64,000 nucleotides of DNA from Salinigranum marinum. Lineage in GTDB: Archaea; Halobacteriota; Halobacteria; Halobacteriales; Haloferacaceae. Positions 49,086-57,785 of this stretch are shown here, piece after piece (positions within the stretch are counted from its first letter, which is position 1; each line of letters starts with the position of its first letter). The position numbers and the translations under genes were made by a program. The stretch is taken from positions 2,291,398-2,355,397 of the forward strand of contig NZ_CP100461.1 of NCBI RefSeq assembly GCF_024228675.1, written 5' to 3'. The notes beneath the pieces were generated by a model. The model worked only from the letters and a program-made list of their open reading frames with translations. It did not search any database and was not told the DNA's origin.

Positions 49086-51197
49086 ATGCCATTCAAATTC
49101 GAGTTCGACGAGGACGGGACGGTCACGATGTGGAACACAGCAGCAGCCGGGGCCGGGTACGTTCAGGAGACGGACTACCAGCCGACGATGTACGTCACAA
49201 CCGACGAGCAAAACCTCGATGGGCCTGCCGACCAGCTCCGAGACCTTCCATTAGTCGACACGGTCTCGGTCGCAGACAAGCGTCCGAGTTGGCGTCACGA
49301 CGTCGAACGCGTGCTCAAACTCACGATCGCTGGCCCGCCCCGAGCAACGCAGACACTGGCACGTCAGATCCACACGTGGGAGACACCCGGGACGTACCGG
49401 TGTTTCAACGTCGATTTCTCTCCGCAGTTCCGCTACTGTCTCGAGACAGAGACAGATCCAACCCCACAGACGGAGCTATCGACACTGTCGCTCGGTGTGG
49501 ACGAACTCGACGTGGCGAATCCGCCGGTCGAGACAGTTCGCGTCGATGGCGACCCACTCTCTGGACCACCGCCAGACCTTCTCGATCGTGTTGCAGCAGC
49601 CGTCGAAGAGCGTGACCCAGACGTCTTGATCGTCGACACGGCTGAACTCGTCCGCGTTCTCTTCGAGATGGCTGACGAGAGAGGAGACGCGTCGTTCAAA
49701 CTTGGCCGGGAACCCGGATGTGAACAACTTGCCGAGAAATCGACGTACGCGAGTTATGGCCGTGTTGGCCACTCACCCGCTCGGTACGACGTTCCCGGCC
49801 GAGTCATCGTGAACCGCGCGAACACGTTCTTTTTCCACGAGACCAATCTGGAGGGCTGTCTCGATCTCGTTGCTCGGTCACAGAAGCCACTGCAGGAACT
49901 CGCGTGGGCGTCGATCGGCAACGTCCTTACCGCGATCCAGATCCGCAAAGCCCGGTCGAGAGACGTGCTCGTGCAGTGGAAGCCGTGGCGTCCAGAGCGA
50001 TTCAAAACGATGCGCCAACTCCACGACGCCGACCGTGGCGGGGTCACGTTCGCACCCGACGTCGGACTCCACGAAGACGTCCACGAACTCGACTTCTCGT
50101 CGCTCTATCCCAATATCATCATCACGCGGAACATCAGCCCCGAGACGGTCCGATGTGACTGTCACGACCGCGAAGACGTGCCCGGACTCGGCTATAGCAT
50201 CTGCGATGAGCCAGGCTACCTCCCGGATGTGCTCGAACCACTCGTGTCAGATCGAGACGAGCTCAAAGACGCGCTGACGGACGCGACCGATCCTGATGAA
50301 CGAAGTCGTCTCAGCGGGCAGTCGGACGCCCTCAAGTGGATCCTCGTCTCGTGCTTCGGCTACCAGGGGTTCTCGAACGCGAAGTTCGGCCGGATCGAAT
50401 GTCACGAGGCGATCAACGCGTTCGCTCGTGAGATCCTCCTCGACGCGAAGGAGGTCCTCGAAGCGAACGGCTGGGAGATCATCCATGGAATCGTCGACAG
50501 CCTCTGGGTGACGCCGATGGATGGTCATGTACAGACGCCACTCGAAGCACTCTGTGCAGAGCTTACGGAAACGACGGGGATCCGTCTGGAGTACGAGGAC
50601 GCCTACGACTGGATCGCGTTCTGTCCACTGCGCGATAGCGAGGCTGGCGCGCTCACGAAGTACTTCGGACGCGTCAGCGGCCGAGGCGAGTACAAGTATC
50701 GGGGCATCGAGTGCCGACAGCGAAGTACGCCACCGTTCGTCGCCGCAGCGCAGCGTGACCTGATCGAGACGTTCGACGAACACCGGACCGCAGAGGCAGT
50801 CCGTAACCGACTCCAGTACTGGCGCGGACGGCTTCGTCGTGGCGACGTCGATGTATCGGAACTCGTCATCGACAATCGCGTCTCGAAGACGCTGGACGGG
50901 TACACGCAGTCGACCCGAAACGTCGCGGCGCTCGAACGCGCCGCGACACTCGGGCTCGATACGTCGGCAGGGGAGACACTGTCGTACGTGGTCGCGAACG
51001 ACGACTACGAGACGGCGTCACGGGTGCGCCTCGCCACGGAGGCAAGTGAACGATACGATACCGAGTTCTACGACGACCTCCTCGTCCGGGCGGCGACGAG
51101 CGTGCTCGCACCGCTCGGATGGCGAGAGCGGCGACTTCGCGAATATCTCTCCGAGACGACGAACACGACGTTGCAGTCGTTCACCGACCGTTCGTGA
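49086..51197 (+). CDS. PolB2-like family B DNA polymerase
   Basis: 703 aa from the ATG at 49086. Motif A is canonical (ELDFSSLYPNIII, Asp near 336), motif B is altered but recognisable (ALKWILVSCFGYQGFSN, Lys near 417). Motif C reads HGIVDSLWVT where active replicative polymerases have YGDTDS: the second Asp (near 471) is kept and the first is lost. The exonuclease region lacks the D-x-E motif (VDFSPQF). These features fit archaeal PolB2, thought to act in repair or translesion synthesis. Sits downstream of the RecA-like and 90-aa genes with a tnpB end relic between. Confidence 0.85.
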   Translation: MPFKFEFDEDGTVTMWNTAAAGAGYVQETDYQPTMYVTTDEQNLDGPADQLRDLPLVDTVSVADKRPSWRHDVERVLKLTIAGPPRATQTLARQIHTWETPGTYRCFNVDFSPQFRYCLETETDPTPQTELSTLSLGVDELDVANPPVETVRVDGDPLSGPPPDLLDRVAAAVEERDPDVLIVDTAELVRVLFEMADERGDASFKLGREPGCEQLAEKSTYASYGRVGHSPARYDVPGRVIVNRANTFFFHETNLEGCLDLVARSQKPLQELAWASIGNVLTAIQIRKARSRDVLVQWKPWRPERFKTMRQLHDADRGGVTFAPDVGLHEDVHELDFSSLYPNIIITRNISPETVRCDCHDREDVPGLGYSICDEPGYLPDVLEPLVSDRDELKDALTDATDPDERSRLSGQSDALKWILVSCFGYQGFSNAKFGRIECHEAINAFAREILLDAKEVLEANGWEIIHGIVDSLWVTPMDGHVQTPLEALCAELTETTGIRLEYEDAYDWIAFCPLRDSEAGALTKYFGRVSGRGEYKYRGIECRQRSTPPFVAAAQRDLIETFDEHRTAEAVRNRLQYWRGRLRRGDVDVSELVIDNRVSKTLDGYTQSTRNVAALERAATLGLDTSAGETLSYVVANDDYETASRVRLATEASERYDTEFYDDLLVRAATSVLAPLGWRERRLREYLSETTNTTLQSFTDRS

Positions 51198-51317
51198 CCC
51201 GAGGGAGAACACAACTTGGGAATCACTGGCGTGCTGCCGCCAGATGAGCTGCTATCGCAAACAAGAGTTTGTCGCCCCCAGGAAGGGTGCAGGCGCAACA
51301 ATGCCTGCGTGATAGTA

Positions 51318-51554
51318 ATGGAAAGAGACACATCAGAGTCATCACGAGAGGTTTCCCAAGATCAGCTGAATCGAGCGATGACCGATCTCGAACGGTGGCT
51401 GAGCACCCATGCGGAAAGAGGCGTGCCTGACTGCGCCCTCGTCGCGCTTCTCCAGACGTACGCCTCCGGGGTGGAAACACTCGGATACGTCCCGCGTAAA
51501 TGGCCGGATATTCATGTGACGTTCGAGTCAGCGGAGACCGACCAACGGCAGTGA
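51318..51554 (+). CDS. Small acidic protein of unknown function
   Basis: 78 aa from the ATG at 51318. Mostly helical (SQDQLNRAMTDLERWLSTHA), ending in a short beta stretch (WPDIHVTFESAETDQRQ). The frame open upstream to 51216 shows no coding signal. Lies between polB2 and the SWIM gene. Confidence 0.5.
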   Translation: MERDTSESSREVSQDQLNRAMTDLERWLSTHAERGVPDCALVALLQTYASGVETLGYVPRKWPDIHVTFESAETDQRQ

Positions 51555-51611
51555 CCAGTCCTCTACACTGACTCGGCAGCGGTTGCCGATCGTGTTGGCA
51601 ACGAAGGCGTG

Positions 51612-51641
51612 TTTATTTGCCCCAGAGGGGCGGGGGCGGGG
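51612..51641 (+). promoter_or_regulatory. TATA-proximal GC palindrome leader, copy 1 (SWIM gene)
   Basis: TTTATTTGCCCCAGAGGGGC, then GGGGGCGGGG. The TATA-like TTTATT is followed at once by CCCC and GGGG blocks. The same arrangement precedes TFB (56002) and the DUF932-like gene (57086). Here the start codon is 94 bases from the TATA-like element, farther than the 54-56 bases at the other two. Confidence 0.55.
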
Positions 51642-51705
51642 GCATACGGACTTGCGATGCACCGAGTGTAGCGCAGTCGACCCCGATCCTCCGGAGAGAG
51701 ACCCA

Positions 51706-52044
51706 ATGCCAACAGAGACGAACGATCGACACCCGCTCGCTCGACTCGAGTTTTCGAGTCGCGTGCGGAAACGCGCACAGTACGAAGCGTTCGAGTTCAG
51801 CCTCATCCCAGGTGGAGTCCGTGTCCGGAACGGCAGCTACGCCGACCCAGAGAACCACGAGTACGACGTGGCCATCCGTGACGGCGTTCCGGTCGCGTGC
51901 AGTTGTCCAGCTGACACCCATTTCGACAGTGCTTGTAAACATCGCGTCGCCGTCGCGATGCGACGTGCGGTTCTCGATGCGGCCACTCGGATGCAGGCAG
52001 TCACCAGTATCCGTTGCTCTGCGACCCAGTCAGAGTCCCCTTGA
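51706..52044 (+). CDS. SWIM zinc-finger protein
   Basis: 112 aa from the ATG at 51706. The SWIM motif is VACSCPADTHFDSACKHRVA (C-x-C, spacer, C-x-H) near 63-82. An N-terminal beta region (RAQYEAFEFSLIPGGVRVRN) precedes it. SWIM domains bind DNA or protein; stand-alone proteins of this type are common on haloarchaeal plasmids. Preceded by the GC-rich leader shared with two other genes. Confidence 0.85.
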   Translation: MPTETNDRHPLARLEFSSRVRKRAQYEAFEFSLIPGGVRVRNGSYADPENHEYDVAIRDGVPVACSCPADTHFDSACKHRVAVAMRRAVLDAATRMQAVTSIRCSATQSESP

Positions 52045-52187
52045 CCGGGATCGCAGCAAAACGGGGTGTGCTCGTCCCTCGGGACGAATCCAGCGTGAGA
52101 TGGACAGGTCATGAGCGCCACTCGGAGCAAATGACTGCGCTAGTTCGCTCATATCATATCAGGACTCGTCTGTCAACTCTGCACAGG

Positions 52188-53147
52188 TCAATACGACTCT
52201 CGAAGCACGACCGTGCCGGTAGCCGTCGAGACAATGACGGTGTCACCACCGTTGTTCCAGAGTGCGCCGTCTGCGTCCCAGAACAACTCTGTCTGAGTGT
52301 TCGTGCCACTTCCAGTGGAGAGCGTCAATTGCTCACCGGGAGCGAGCGTCATTCCCTCGGGAATCATGTACGTGTGCCCGGCTTCGTCGGCAACGGTCCA
52401 CCCCGAGAGATCGAGCGTCTCGGTACCCGTATTCTCGAACACGAGGTACTCGTCGTTGAGGTTCTCGTTGTCGTTCCCGGCGGCGTCCGCGTGGATGCGG
52501 ACGAGTTCGAGCGGCACGGACTGTCCACTATCGGCGAGGGCCTCGGTCGCGGTCACCTGCGACGCGCCGGCGAATCCCCAGGCTCCCGTTCCCTCGTCTC
52601 TAGCTCGACGTTCGGCCGCAGCGAACTCGTCTCGTCGTGAAAAGTCCGTGTCGTAGAGGCGGGCGTAGCCACGTTCGATGAGACGCTGGTTGAACGAGCG
52701 GTCGTCACTGGAACTGGAGAGTGAGAGATACACCAGGAGGCGACCATAGCTCCCGCGGCGGTCAGCCTGTGGGTCGGTTCGGATCTGAACCGTTTCCCCC
52801 TCGAGTTCGGTCGTTGCGAACCGACTCGCGTTCTCTCCCCAGTTCCGGAGCCACGCTGCTCCCGCATCGGTGTCGGGGATTCCCTCCCACTCGCTCGGGG
52901 CTGTCTCGGTGTGTACCTCGGGCGTGTCGACACCCAGTAGTCGAACGGTCTCCTCTTGTCCGTCCGAGAAGCGGACGTCCATCGTGTCGCCGTCGGTGAC
53001 GTGAGTGATGGTCACCGTCACACCACGAGCGAGTGACTGCTCTCCGGCATCAGTGGTCGGAGATTCAGTGGGGGAGACACCGGCCGTACAGCCAGCGAGT
53101 ACGAGGAGTATCGAAACGACGAGCACACGAGAGACGGAACTGCACAC
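52188..53147 (-). CDS. Secreted lipoprotein with thermonuclease and lamin-tail domains
   Basis: 319 aa from the GTG at 53147. Lipoprotein signal SILLVLAGCTAG (lipobox LAGC). A staphylococcal-nuclease-type domain (about 40-190): DGDTMDVRF with the metal-binding Asp, VRLLGVDTPEV with the catalytic Arg and Asp/Thr, and RGSYGRLLVYL with the second Arg. The C-terminal 100 residues form a lamin-tail-like beta sandwich (DEYLVFENTGTETLDLSGWT). An extracellular, membrane-anchored nuclease able to degrade DNA for nutrition or competition. The longer frame to 53354 is not supported since it precedes the signal peptide. Confidence 0.88.
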   Translation of the reverse strand: MCSSVSRVLVVSILLVLAGCTAGVSPTESPTTDAGEQSLARGVTVTITHVTDGDTMDVRFSDGQEETVRLLGVDTPEVHTETAPSEWEGIPDTDAGAAWLRNWGENASRFATTELEGETVQIRTDPQADRRGSYGRLLVYLSLSSSSDDRSFNQRLIERGYARLYDTDFSRRDEFAAAERRARDEGTGAWGFAGASQVTATEALADSGQSVPLELVRIHADAAGNDNENLNDEYLVFENTGTETLDLSGWTVADEAGHTYMIPEGMTLAPGEQLTLSTGSGTNTQTELFWDADGALWNNGGDTVIVSTATGTVVLRESY

Positions 53148-53677
53148 GGTATCGCCTGTCCCCGACGGGACTAAGCCGTAATGGTCACCCAATGGTGAGA
53201 GGAGGGATATCGCGATGAAAAAGAAAGCCGAATCCGGATTGAGGCCGTTTGACCTCTGTCTTGAGGGCCAGGGAGGAGAGGTATATGTTCGTTGCCGTTG
53301 ATGTTCGTGCCACTCTCCTGGGCTGTTCGAATGTTTAGAGAAATTATCACACAATCGCAGTCGGTCTGTGCCGTGTCAGGTATCCCATCGTGTCAACTGG
53401 TTGTATGCAGCCTCACCATGGCTGACACGGAGAACGGAAGATCGAAAAAGAGTGTACGTGGGGAAATTCCTGCAAATGAGACGGCAGTCCGGTGCCGCAG
53501 ACCGAGGATTCCCTCTGTCAGTAGATCGGTATTCGATGGGATCTCTTCTGTATCTCGAACATCACTACTGACTGTTGCCGAGGAGTTCGTGTGAGTCGCA
53601 CTGAATAGAGGGCGCGTCTGCGGCACATTCAAATCCACGAACTCGCGTGGTAGCACACCGACTATAGAGACAGGGTC
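53148..53677. other. Intergenic region without a supported gene
   Basis: 530 bases between two minus-strand genes. Frames of about 65-100 codons exist on both strands but show no domain, no convincing start and mixed codon use. May contain decayed DNA; I recognise nothing. Confidence 0.4.
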
Positions 53678-54700
53678 TTAGAGATACAGTCGCTTCACTT
53701 CGGGCTCCTCACCGCCGGTAGAAATCAGTTCCACACTCGGTTGGAGGGCGGAACGTGACTTACCGACTCGTGCCGTTGCGCCTCCCGACAATCCTCGAAG
53801 CGCTCCACGTAGCTCCTCAGTCCGCGTATGGACGTGACCCGTTACGACCAAGTCTACCGGTATGTTTGCCTGCTCGCGGACTTCGCGGAGCGAGCAATCC
53901 GGACTCTTACTCTCGCTGAATGGCGAGAGGGACTGGTGTACGAAGAGCATCGTGCTCATGCTGTCAGGTGCACGTTCAAGGTCGGGGACGAAATCTGCCC
54001 AGTTTGACTGGTAGTCGATTCCATAAACCGCGACGGCATCGTTAATGCTGTCATACCGGGGGCCGAGATGTTCCGCTAAATTGTCGTCGACGAATCGGTT
54101 CATAACCCGCCGACCAGCCTGGCGCTCATGATTACCATAAATGAAGTAAAACGGGATCCCGCTCTCGGCAAGCGCAACGAGACCCTCCCGACAGAGTGCG
54201 ATTTCCTCTGGACTGATCCCATCCCCCGGATTGTGGAAGAGATCGCCCCCGTGAATGACTGCGTCGACATCCATGCTGATCGCAGCTTCAATTGCACGGT
54301 CGAACCCGTTTTCGGGAGAAATCGGCCAAGACGAGCCGCCATAGCTGTGTGATGTCTTTCCGAGATGGCTATCAGTTGCATAAAGAATGTCGGCCCGTCG
54401 TCTGTTTCGTTTGGGACCGAGGTACTCGACAACAAGCGATGACGTGCCGTGTGGGACAGTTCCAGATGGCCAGACGTTGGCCGTGACTCCACCGAGACGA
54501 TACCAACAGCCCTCCTTCCACTCGCAGTTCGTCCCCTGTTCTGAACTCGTCCACACGATAAACTGGAACCGAGTCCCCTCGACATCCTCAAGGCTCAGTT
54601 CGTACGCGCGGTTCTCTCTCTGGGCCTTCGAACGATTGCGAACCCGAACGACCATCTCGTAATGACCGTCTTCCCCGAGTTCCCGATAGGTTACAGCCAT
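53678..54700 (-). CDS. Calcineurin-like metallophosphoesterase
   Basis: 340 aa. An N-terminal beta domain (about 1-95, possibly OB-like: ENRAYELSLEDVEGTRFQFI) precedes the phosphoesterase: ILYATDSHLGK, VIHGGDLFHNPGD, YFIYGNHERQAG and VVTGHVHTR, i.e. the D-x-H, GD, GNH(E) and GHxH metal ligands. Overall similar to Mre11/SbcD-type nucleases, without a Rad50 partner here. The N-terminal domain suggests nucleic-acid targeting. Possible defence or repair enzyme. Confidence 0.85.
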   Translation of the reverse strand: MAVTYRELGEDGHYEMVVRVRNRSKAQRENRAYELSLEDVEGTRFQFIVWTSSEQGTNCEWKEGCWYRLGGVTANVWPSGTVPHGTSSLVVEYLGPKRNRRRADILYATDSHLGKTSHSYGGSSWPISPENGFDRAIEAAISMDVDAVIHGGDLFHNPGDGISPEEIALCREGLVALAESGIPFYFIYGNHERQAGRRVMNRFVDDNLAEHLGPRYDSINDAVAVYGIDYQSNWADFVPDLERAPDSMSTMLFVHQSLSPFSESKSPDCSLREVREQANIPVDLVVTGHVHTRTEELRGALRGLSGGATARVGKSRSALQPSVELISTGGEEPEVKRLYL

Positions 54701-54857
54701 GGCTGCTCAGATATGACCAGCACAAAAAACGTCGGGAGCTAAAAATCAGTTGTGAGATTATACGGGAAGTTCAATCCGGGTCAAATACTGTACCGGACTC
54801 ATCCTCTGTCTGCAGCACGGCACACCGACCAATATCGAGTAGGTTCAACGAAGTCAG

Positions 54858-55289
54858 TCAGTACTGTTCCCACAGCGTTTCGATGCGCTCTTCGATGATA
54901 TCGAGGACGAGGCGGCTCATCTCGCGATGGTCAGTAGGCCACTGAGCGTTCTCTGCGTCGGTACGGCTGGCGGCCGGCGGCGGGTGGAAGTGATCTCTCG
55001 AGTTATGTGCGTTCGGATGCCGATCCCATCGATATTTCCACGTGCTGTCCAGGCGCTCTTCCTGATAGTGGAAATTAAAATCATCGTTGCGATACCAACG
55101 AATCTCAAAACGAGCGGACACCTCACTCGGATAGTACTCACTGGACAGCTCGACGCGGAGGTGTAGGTTCCCCTCGTTGTGCATTTCTGCCGACTCGAAC
55201 GTTCGACTCCCGGCGAATCGAGAACGCATCCGTTCCAGCACTGACCGGTCTATCGGCGCAGGGCTCGCGCCATCGTCTACCGGCACCAT
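54858..55289 (-). CDS. TumE-like or related partner of a winged-helix protein
   Basis: 143 aa from the ATG at 55289. Pattern ARFEIRWYRNDDFNFHYQEE, WKYRWDRHPNAHNSRDHFHP, then DIIEERIETLWEQY. The RWDRHPNAH..HFHP motif recalls the RYDNAH..GHELH of TumE-like proteins (44123) but the sequence differs. Starts two bases after the stop of the upstream winged-helix gene. Candidate toxin of a TA-like pair. Confidence 0.5.
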   Translation of the reverse strand: MVPVDDGASPAPIDRSVLERMRSRFAGSRTFESAEMHNEGNLHLRVELSSEYYPSEVSARFEIRWYRNDDFNFHYQEERLDSTWKYRWDRHPNAHNSRDHFHPPPAASRTDAENAQWPTDHREMSRLVLDIIEERIETLWEQY

Positions 55290-55291
55290 CC

Positions 55292-55810
55292 TCAGCTGTG
55301 TGACGAGGCCGTGGAGCCAGCGACTTTTCGCCTGGCGCGCTCGTGAAGACCACGCTCCTCGATGGCGGTAGCCCAATCCCCAAGTTCGACGTAGACATCG
55401 TCAATCTGTTCTGCGTCGAACTCGAGGACATCGACTTCGGCGGGCGAGTCCGCACCGTATTCATCGCGGTACGCTTCGATCTGGTCGGTCAGCTCCGATA
55501 CCCGGGTCTGTAACTCGTCGATGGTGTTCTCTCGCGCCAACTCGTTTACGCGTCGCCACTCGAAGTAGTCGTCGTTGCGCTCGTACCTGACCGGCCGCCC
55601 CTCGTGCCTGATGACGATACCGAGACCAGCATAGAACGAAAGATGCGTCCGTGCCGATTCAGTCGAGCAGTTCGCCCGCTCAGCTATTTCGGCAGCCGTC
55701 ATCGGGTCTCGGGCGTGTAACACCGCACCGTACACGCGCTGCTTGGTGTCCTCGCCCTCGAACGGTCTCTCGAACGAGGGCGGGCCGTCACGGAGGCGAT
55801 CGTCCGTCAT
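55292..55810 (-). CDS. Winged-helix regulator (DUF7342-like)
   Basis: 172 aa. Winged helix near 25-85: DTKQRVYGAVLHARDPMTAA, EIAERANCSTESARTHLSFY, with wing GIVIRHEGRPVRYERND. A coiled coil (ELQTRVSELTDQIEAYRDEY) and an acidic tail follow. ArsR-like fold. First gene of the pair with the 143-aa protein; probable antitoxin or repressor. The upstream gap is AT-rich (TATATATTCC near 55835). Confidence 0.75.
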   Translation of the reverse strand: MTDDRLRDGPPSFERPFEGEDTKQRVYGAVLHARDPMTAAEIAERANCSTESARTHLSFYAGLGIVIRHEGRPVRYERNDDYFEWRRVNELARENTIDELQTRVSELTDQIEAYRDEYGADSPAEVDVLEFDAEQIDDVYVELGDWATAIEERGLHERARRKVAGSTASSHS

Positions 55811-56001
55811 ATCCCCACCAACGTGACTAGCATATATATTCCTTCCTTCAGATGAAATATATTGCTTGAGCCGGTCGTCTTGTTCTGTGAATCCGTTATT
55901 TCGTCCCTCTCCCGTTGTATCTGATCTCGGTATCTCGCGTCAGTGACCCGTTACCACCATTCGATCCGGAGTGTCGAGTAGCCCTGTCGACGCAGCCCGA
56001 G

Positions 56002-56031
56002 TTTATTCGCCCCTGAGAGGGTGCGGGGCGC
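56002..56031 (+). promoter_or_regulatory. TATA-proximal GC palindrome leader, copy 2 (TFB gene)
   Basis: TTTATTCGCCCCTGAGAGGG, then TGCGGGGCGC, ending 27 bases before the TFB ATG. It differs at few positions from copy 3 at 57086. Palindromic CCCCT/AGGG overlaps the expected transcription start, as an operator would. Confidence 0.65.
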
Positions 56032-56057
56032 AAGGAAATGCGTCGCGCGGGATACCG

Positions 56058-56996
56058 ATGTCGCTAACAGACACCTACGACACTGGCTTCGATGAAGAGA
56101 CCGGCAAAACCATCTCAGCAGAGGAGTGCCCGGAGTGCTCTGGTCAACTGGAAACAGCGGGCGGTGAAGTCGCCTGTCTCGACTGCGGTCTCATCGTCAC
56201 CGAATACTGGATCGATCACGCGGCGACGCCACGATCGTTTCCCGAAGACGAGAGCCAGACCGAGCAGACGGGCGCACCGTTGACCATGACGCGGCACGAC
56301 CGAGGGCTTTCAACCGAAATCGGGTTCGGCCGTGACGCACACGGGAACGCACTCTCAGGCCGAACGCGCCGGAAGTTCGGCCGGTTGCGTCGCCATCAGA
56401 ACCGCGCACGGTGGTCCTCGAAGCGGGAGCGGAACCTCGCGTTCGCCTGTGGGGAGATCGCGCGAATCACGAGCGCGCTCGATCTCGGCTGGGACGTTCG
56501 AGAACAGGCGAGCGCGCTCTACCGGGAGGCGATGGCCGAACACCTCGTCGTCGGGCGGTCGATCGAAGGCATGGCCGCGGCGTGTGTGTACGCAGTTTGT
56601 CGGTGTGCTGGACAGGGTCGAACTCGCGAGGAAGTCGTCTCGGTCGCGAACGTCGACAAATCGGGCGTGTCAACCGCCTACCGAGCGGTCAACACCGAAC
56701 TCGGGCTCGAGACCGCGATCATCCGGCCGCGAACACTCCTCCCGCGTCTCATGTCGGAACTCGACGTTACCCTGTCGCCGAACGCTCGTTGCCGGGCCCA
56801 AGAGTTAGCCAAGCACGCAGCGGAGACAGGCATTGCGAACGGTCGGCGACCGTCAGGCGTCGCAGCCGCATGTGTGTATCTGGCGGCGACTGAATCGGGA
56901 TGTTCGGTGACTCAACAGGAAGTCGCGGCGGTCGCCGAGACGACGCCGACGACGATCCGAGCACGGTGTGAGGAGCTTCGAGCGGGCGCTGTGTGA
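56058..56996 (+). CDS. tfb: Transcription initiation factor IIB (TFB)
   Basis: 312 aa from the ATG at 56058. An N-terminal zinc ribbon (CPECSGQLETAGGEVACLDC), the B-finger-like linker with GLSTEIGFGRDAHGN, and two cyclin-like repeats: EIARITSALDLGWDVREQAS and CVYAVCRCAGQGRTREEVVS, then CVYLAATESGCSVTQQEVAA. All TFB landmarks are present. Haloarchaea have several TFBs; a plasmid copy may direct transcription of a subset, including itself and the two other genes with the same leader. Confidence 0.93.
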   Translation: MSLTDTYDTGFDEETGKTISAEECPECSGQLETAGGEVACLDCGLIVTEYWIDHAATPRSFPEDESQTEQTGAPLTMTRHDRGLSTEIGFGRDAHGNALSGRTRRKFGRLRRHQNRARWSSKRERNLAFACGEIARITSALDLGWDVREQASALYREAMAEHLVVGRSIEGMAAACVYAVCRCAGQGRTREEVVSVANVDKSGVSTAYRAVNTELGLETAIIRPRTLLPRLMSELDVTLSPNARCRAQELAKHAAETGIANGRRPSGVAAACVYLAATESGCSVTQQEVAAVAETTPTTIRARCEELRAGAV

Positions 56997-57085
56997 CGGT
57001 GGTCTGACCTACGACAGGGCCGTCTGGACTCCATTCTCAGCGTCGTGTCCCACATGGTGGTCGAATCGACAGTCGCTCAGCGAAT

Positions 57086-57115
57086 TTTATTGCCCCCTGG
57101 GGGGTGCGGGGCGCG
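57086..57115 (+). promoter_or_regulatory. TATA-proximal GC palindrome leader, copy 3 (DUF932-like gene)
   Basis: TTTATTGCCCCCTGGGGGGT, then GCGGGGCGCG, 26 bases before the ATG at 57141. Closely similar to the TFB leader. The perfect CCCCC/GGGGG palindrome directly after the TATA-like element is the most regular of the three. Confidence 0.65.
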
Positions 57116-57140
57116 CAGAAGCGTGCCTCGCAGAGTAGCC

Positions 57141-57785
57141 ATGACACGAAATAAAACCACGACCGTGTTCGCGGGTGTCGACGGCCGCGCGGACGCACGG
57201 CTTCCAGACTGGTTCGCCGAACAGAGCGAAGTGACCGACGCAGATGCCGTCTCGTTTGCCGAAGTGATCAGAGCGCTGCCACGCGCAGTCGAGACACGAG
57301 TCGCATACTACAACCCGTACGACGAGTCGTGGGTCGAGACGCCGCGATTCAACGCACTCGTCGAGCCGTCGCGGGTAGCGAGGAACGCACAAAACGAAGA
57401 GCAAATCCAACCTGATGGTGGGGAACTCTCAGCGTCGGTGGGGGAAGGTACACGGGGAGCGGTCGACGGTGACGGGGCGCTGTTCCACATCCCGACGCAG
57501 TCGTATTCGGTGATCAACCCCACAGATGTCTACGAGCCGTTCGAGCGCGTTCTGCGTGAGACGACGGTCGACGATCGGTCACTCGGAGAGGTCGTGTTCG
57601 GCGAGATCCGGCAGTACCGCGGTGGTGGCGAGGTACACATGGACGTCATGTTCGACGGTCTCTCGGTCGACCTCCCGGATCGGCGTGACCCCATCACGAT
57701 GGGACTCACCTCGGGCTACGACTACTTCGGGGGACATGCGGTCTACGTAGAAGGGTTGCGTAACTGCTACGAAAAACGGGCGTGA
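57141..57785 (+). pseudogene. DUF932-like plasmid protein, N-terminal part, interrupted by tnpB element
   Basis: 214 codons from the ATG at 57141. DUF932-like pattern: FHIPTQSYSVINPTDVYEPF, GEIRQYRGGGEVHMDVMFDG, LTSGYDYFGGHAVYVEGLRN. Reading ends in KRA at 57785 where the inserted element begins. The C-terminal part is at 59738-60356. DUF932 proteins occur on phages and plasmids; function unknown. Confidence 0.72.

Noticed and set aside
53292-53656. Frames of 85-100 codons on both strands
   Set aside because: No recognised domain, no promoter-placed start, and mixed codon use; probably decayed DNA.
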